Shown here: in pieces, positions 13,708 through 14,501 of the stretch | Numbering within the stretch: position 1 is the stretch's first letter | How the letters are laid out: every line of letters begins with the position of its first letter | Assembly (NCBI GenBank): GCA_020216785.1 | Contig: JAIWNO010000295.1 | Coordinates: 1 to 14,501, forward strand | Reading direction: 5' to 3' | DNA from: Desulfomonile sp. | Lineage (GTDB): Bacteria; Desulfobacterota; Desulfomonilia; Desulfomonilales; Desulfomonilaceae | DNA: 14,501 nt | Notes under the pieces: model-generated | The model's input: only the letters and a program-made list of their open reading frames with translations | Database searches by the model: none | Told to the model about the DNA's origin: nothing | Translations under genes and position numbers: made by a program

Positions 13708-14400
13708 ATGATCGAAATTCGGAACAGGTTCTCGCGGGCCTTAATCCTCAGCGGTGAGGCTCCGTCGGCGGCCGCTCTCATACGCGGCACACCGCTGAAC
13801 AGGCTCGACCTGACAGCCGCGGACCTCCCGGCAGCCATGCTCGCGGGCGCAAACTTGGCGCGGGTCAACCTTGCCGCAGCAAACCTTGCAGCGGCGAATC
13901 TCACTCGGGCGGAACTTACCGATGCAAACCTGAGCAAAAGCGTTTTAACAAGCGCTTCGATGGTGGCAGCGGTGCTCGACGGAGCGCGTCTGAGCGAGGC
14001 CAACCTGACGGGCTCCGACCTGACGCTCAGTCACCTCCAGGATGCAAAACTCATCAACGCAAATTTGCTCGGCGCGTCGCTTGTCGGCGCAATGCTGAGC
14101 GGGGCGGACTTATCAGAAGCGAACCTCTCACGCTGCAATTTGACCGTGGCCGACCTTTCTGACGCTGACCTGTTCTGGGCCAACCTTGAAGAAGCAAAGC
14201 TGGTTATGGCCAAGCTCACACGAGCAGTTTTGACCGTGGCCAATCTGAGGAAGGCCTGCCTCGTCGCAGCGGATCTTTCAGGCGCTACGCTTGCTGCCGC
14301 GGACCTGACCGGCGCGGATCTCACCGACGCGGACTTGACCGGAGCGGACCTCACTGAGGCCATCCTGGCGGGCGCCAATCTCAGCGGCGCGAAGCTGTAA
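13708..14400 (+). CDS. Pentapeptide-repeat protein
   Basis: This protein of 230 residues is built of A(D/N)LxX repeats. After a short N-terminal module (1-35, MIEIRNRFSRALILSGEA, similar to the cap seen in many such proteins), about 38 consecutive five-residue units run to the last residue, with Leu or Met at the central position and Ala two residues before it. Such repeats fold into a right-handed quadrilateral beta-helix. Known members include DNA-mimic gyrase protectors (Qnr, MfpA), but most have no assigned role, and no Qnr-specific feature is visible. An in-frame TGA at 13702-13704 fixes ATG 13708 as the earliest start. GAGG lies too close (1 nt) to be a good ribosome site. The gene begins 14 bp after the preceding terminator, so its promoter is unclear. 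No signal peptide is seen. Confidence 0.9.
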   Translation: MIEIRNRFSRALILSGEAPSAAALIRGTPLNRLDLTAADLPAAMLAGANLARVNLAAANLAAANLTRAELTDANLSKSVLTSASMVAAVLDGARLSEANLTGSDLTLSHLQDAKLINANLLGASLVGAMLSGADLSEANLSRCNLTVADLSDADLFWANLEEAKLVMAKLTRAVLTVANLRKACLVAADLSGATLAAADLTGADLTDADLTGADLTEAILAGANLSGAKL

Positions 14401-14450
14401 TCCTGGATCTTGCGTTTGATACGAAGAAATCATCCGCAGTGACAACGTAG

Positions 14451-14464
14451 GGCTTCATGAAGCC
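14451..14464. repeat. Perfect 14-bp palindrome after the pentapeptide gene
   Basis: GGCTTCATGAAGCC is fully palindromic and lies 50 bp after the pentapeptide-repeat stop. No U-run follows directly. It may be a weak terminator element or a binding site; the rest of 14401-14501 shows no gene. Confidence 0.4.
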
Positions 14465-14501
14465 TCGTGATTTTGGTATGTTCCGATCTGCAACGAATAA
14501 G

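Noticed and set aside
13653..14425. 10-base direct repeat TTGATACGAA on both sides of the pentapeptide gene
   Set aside because: It is too short to distinguish from chance over this distance; no transposase or terminal inverted repeats accompany it.

Overview
The window is a GC-rich bacterial chromosome segment made mostly of conserved housekeeping genes. I see no insertion sequence, phage gene, CRISPR array, tRNA or rRNA. The organism is probably a Gram-negative of the Desulfobacterota or a similar anaerobe-rich lineage. The hints are the def-fmt-htpX-rsmB block, an RNase J, a split E1alpha/E1beta pyruvate dehydrogenase, TTGACA promoters with GC-containing -10 boxes, and a small cysteine/proline-rich exported protein. 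This placement is an inference with low certainty.

Layout, left to right. (1) Positions 1-3735, plus strand: def (5' end outside the window), fmt, htpX and rsmB. They cover start/formyl-Met processing, membrane protein quality control and 16S rRNA methylation. (2) Positions 3827-9179, plus strand: ald, lipB, pdhA, pdhB and pdhC. Alanine dehydrogenase gives pyruvate, the E1/E2 subunits turn pyruvate into acetyl-CoA, and LipB starts the lipoylation that E2 needs. No E3 (lpd) gene is present. (3) Positions 9180-9619: a hairpin-rich 263-bp spacer leading to a 58-codon acidic ORF with a good ribosome binding site. (4) Positions 10550-9642, minus strand: lipA, convergent with the preceding genes. 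(5) Positions 10551-11126: a 576-bp divergent intergenic region. It holds two minus-strand promoter/hairpin units upstream of lipA and an AT-rich, dyad-containing segment that probably drives rnj. (6) Positions 11127-12821: rnj. (7) Positions 12822-14501: a structured spacer, then a complete monocistronic unit (promoter, strong RBS, signal peptide, 9-Cys protein, intrinsic terminator), then a protein built almost entirely of pentapeptide repeats.

How the genes fit together: lipB and lipA flank the E1/E2 genes, so lipoate assembly and the lipoylated enzyme are co-located, with Ald as a pyruvate source. The most interesting non-coding signal is the lipA leader. A near-consensus promoter starts a transcript that folds at once into a 12-bp hairpin with a C8 loop and a U-run, only 24 nt before the lipA start codon. 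It could be an attenuator or a small RNA with a C-rich loop. The most interesting unknown proteins are the exported Cys/Pro-rich protein at 13148-13642 and the 58-residue acidic protein at 9443-9619.
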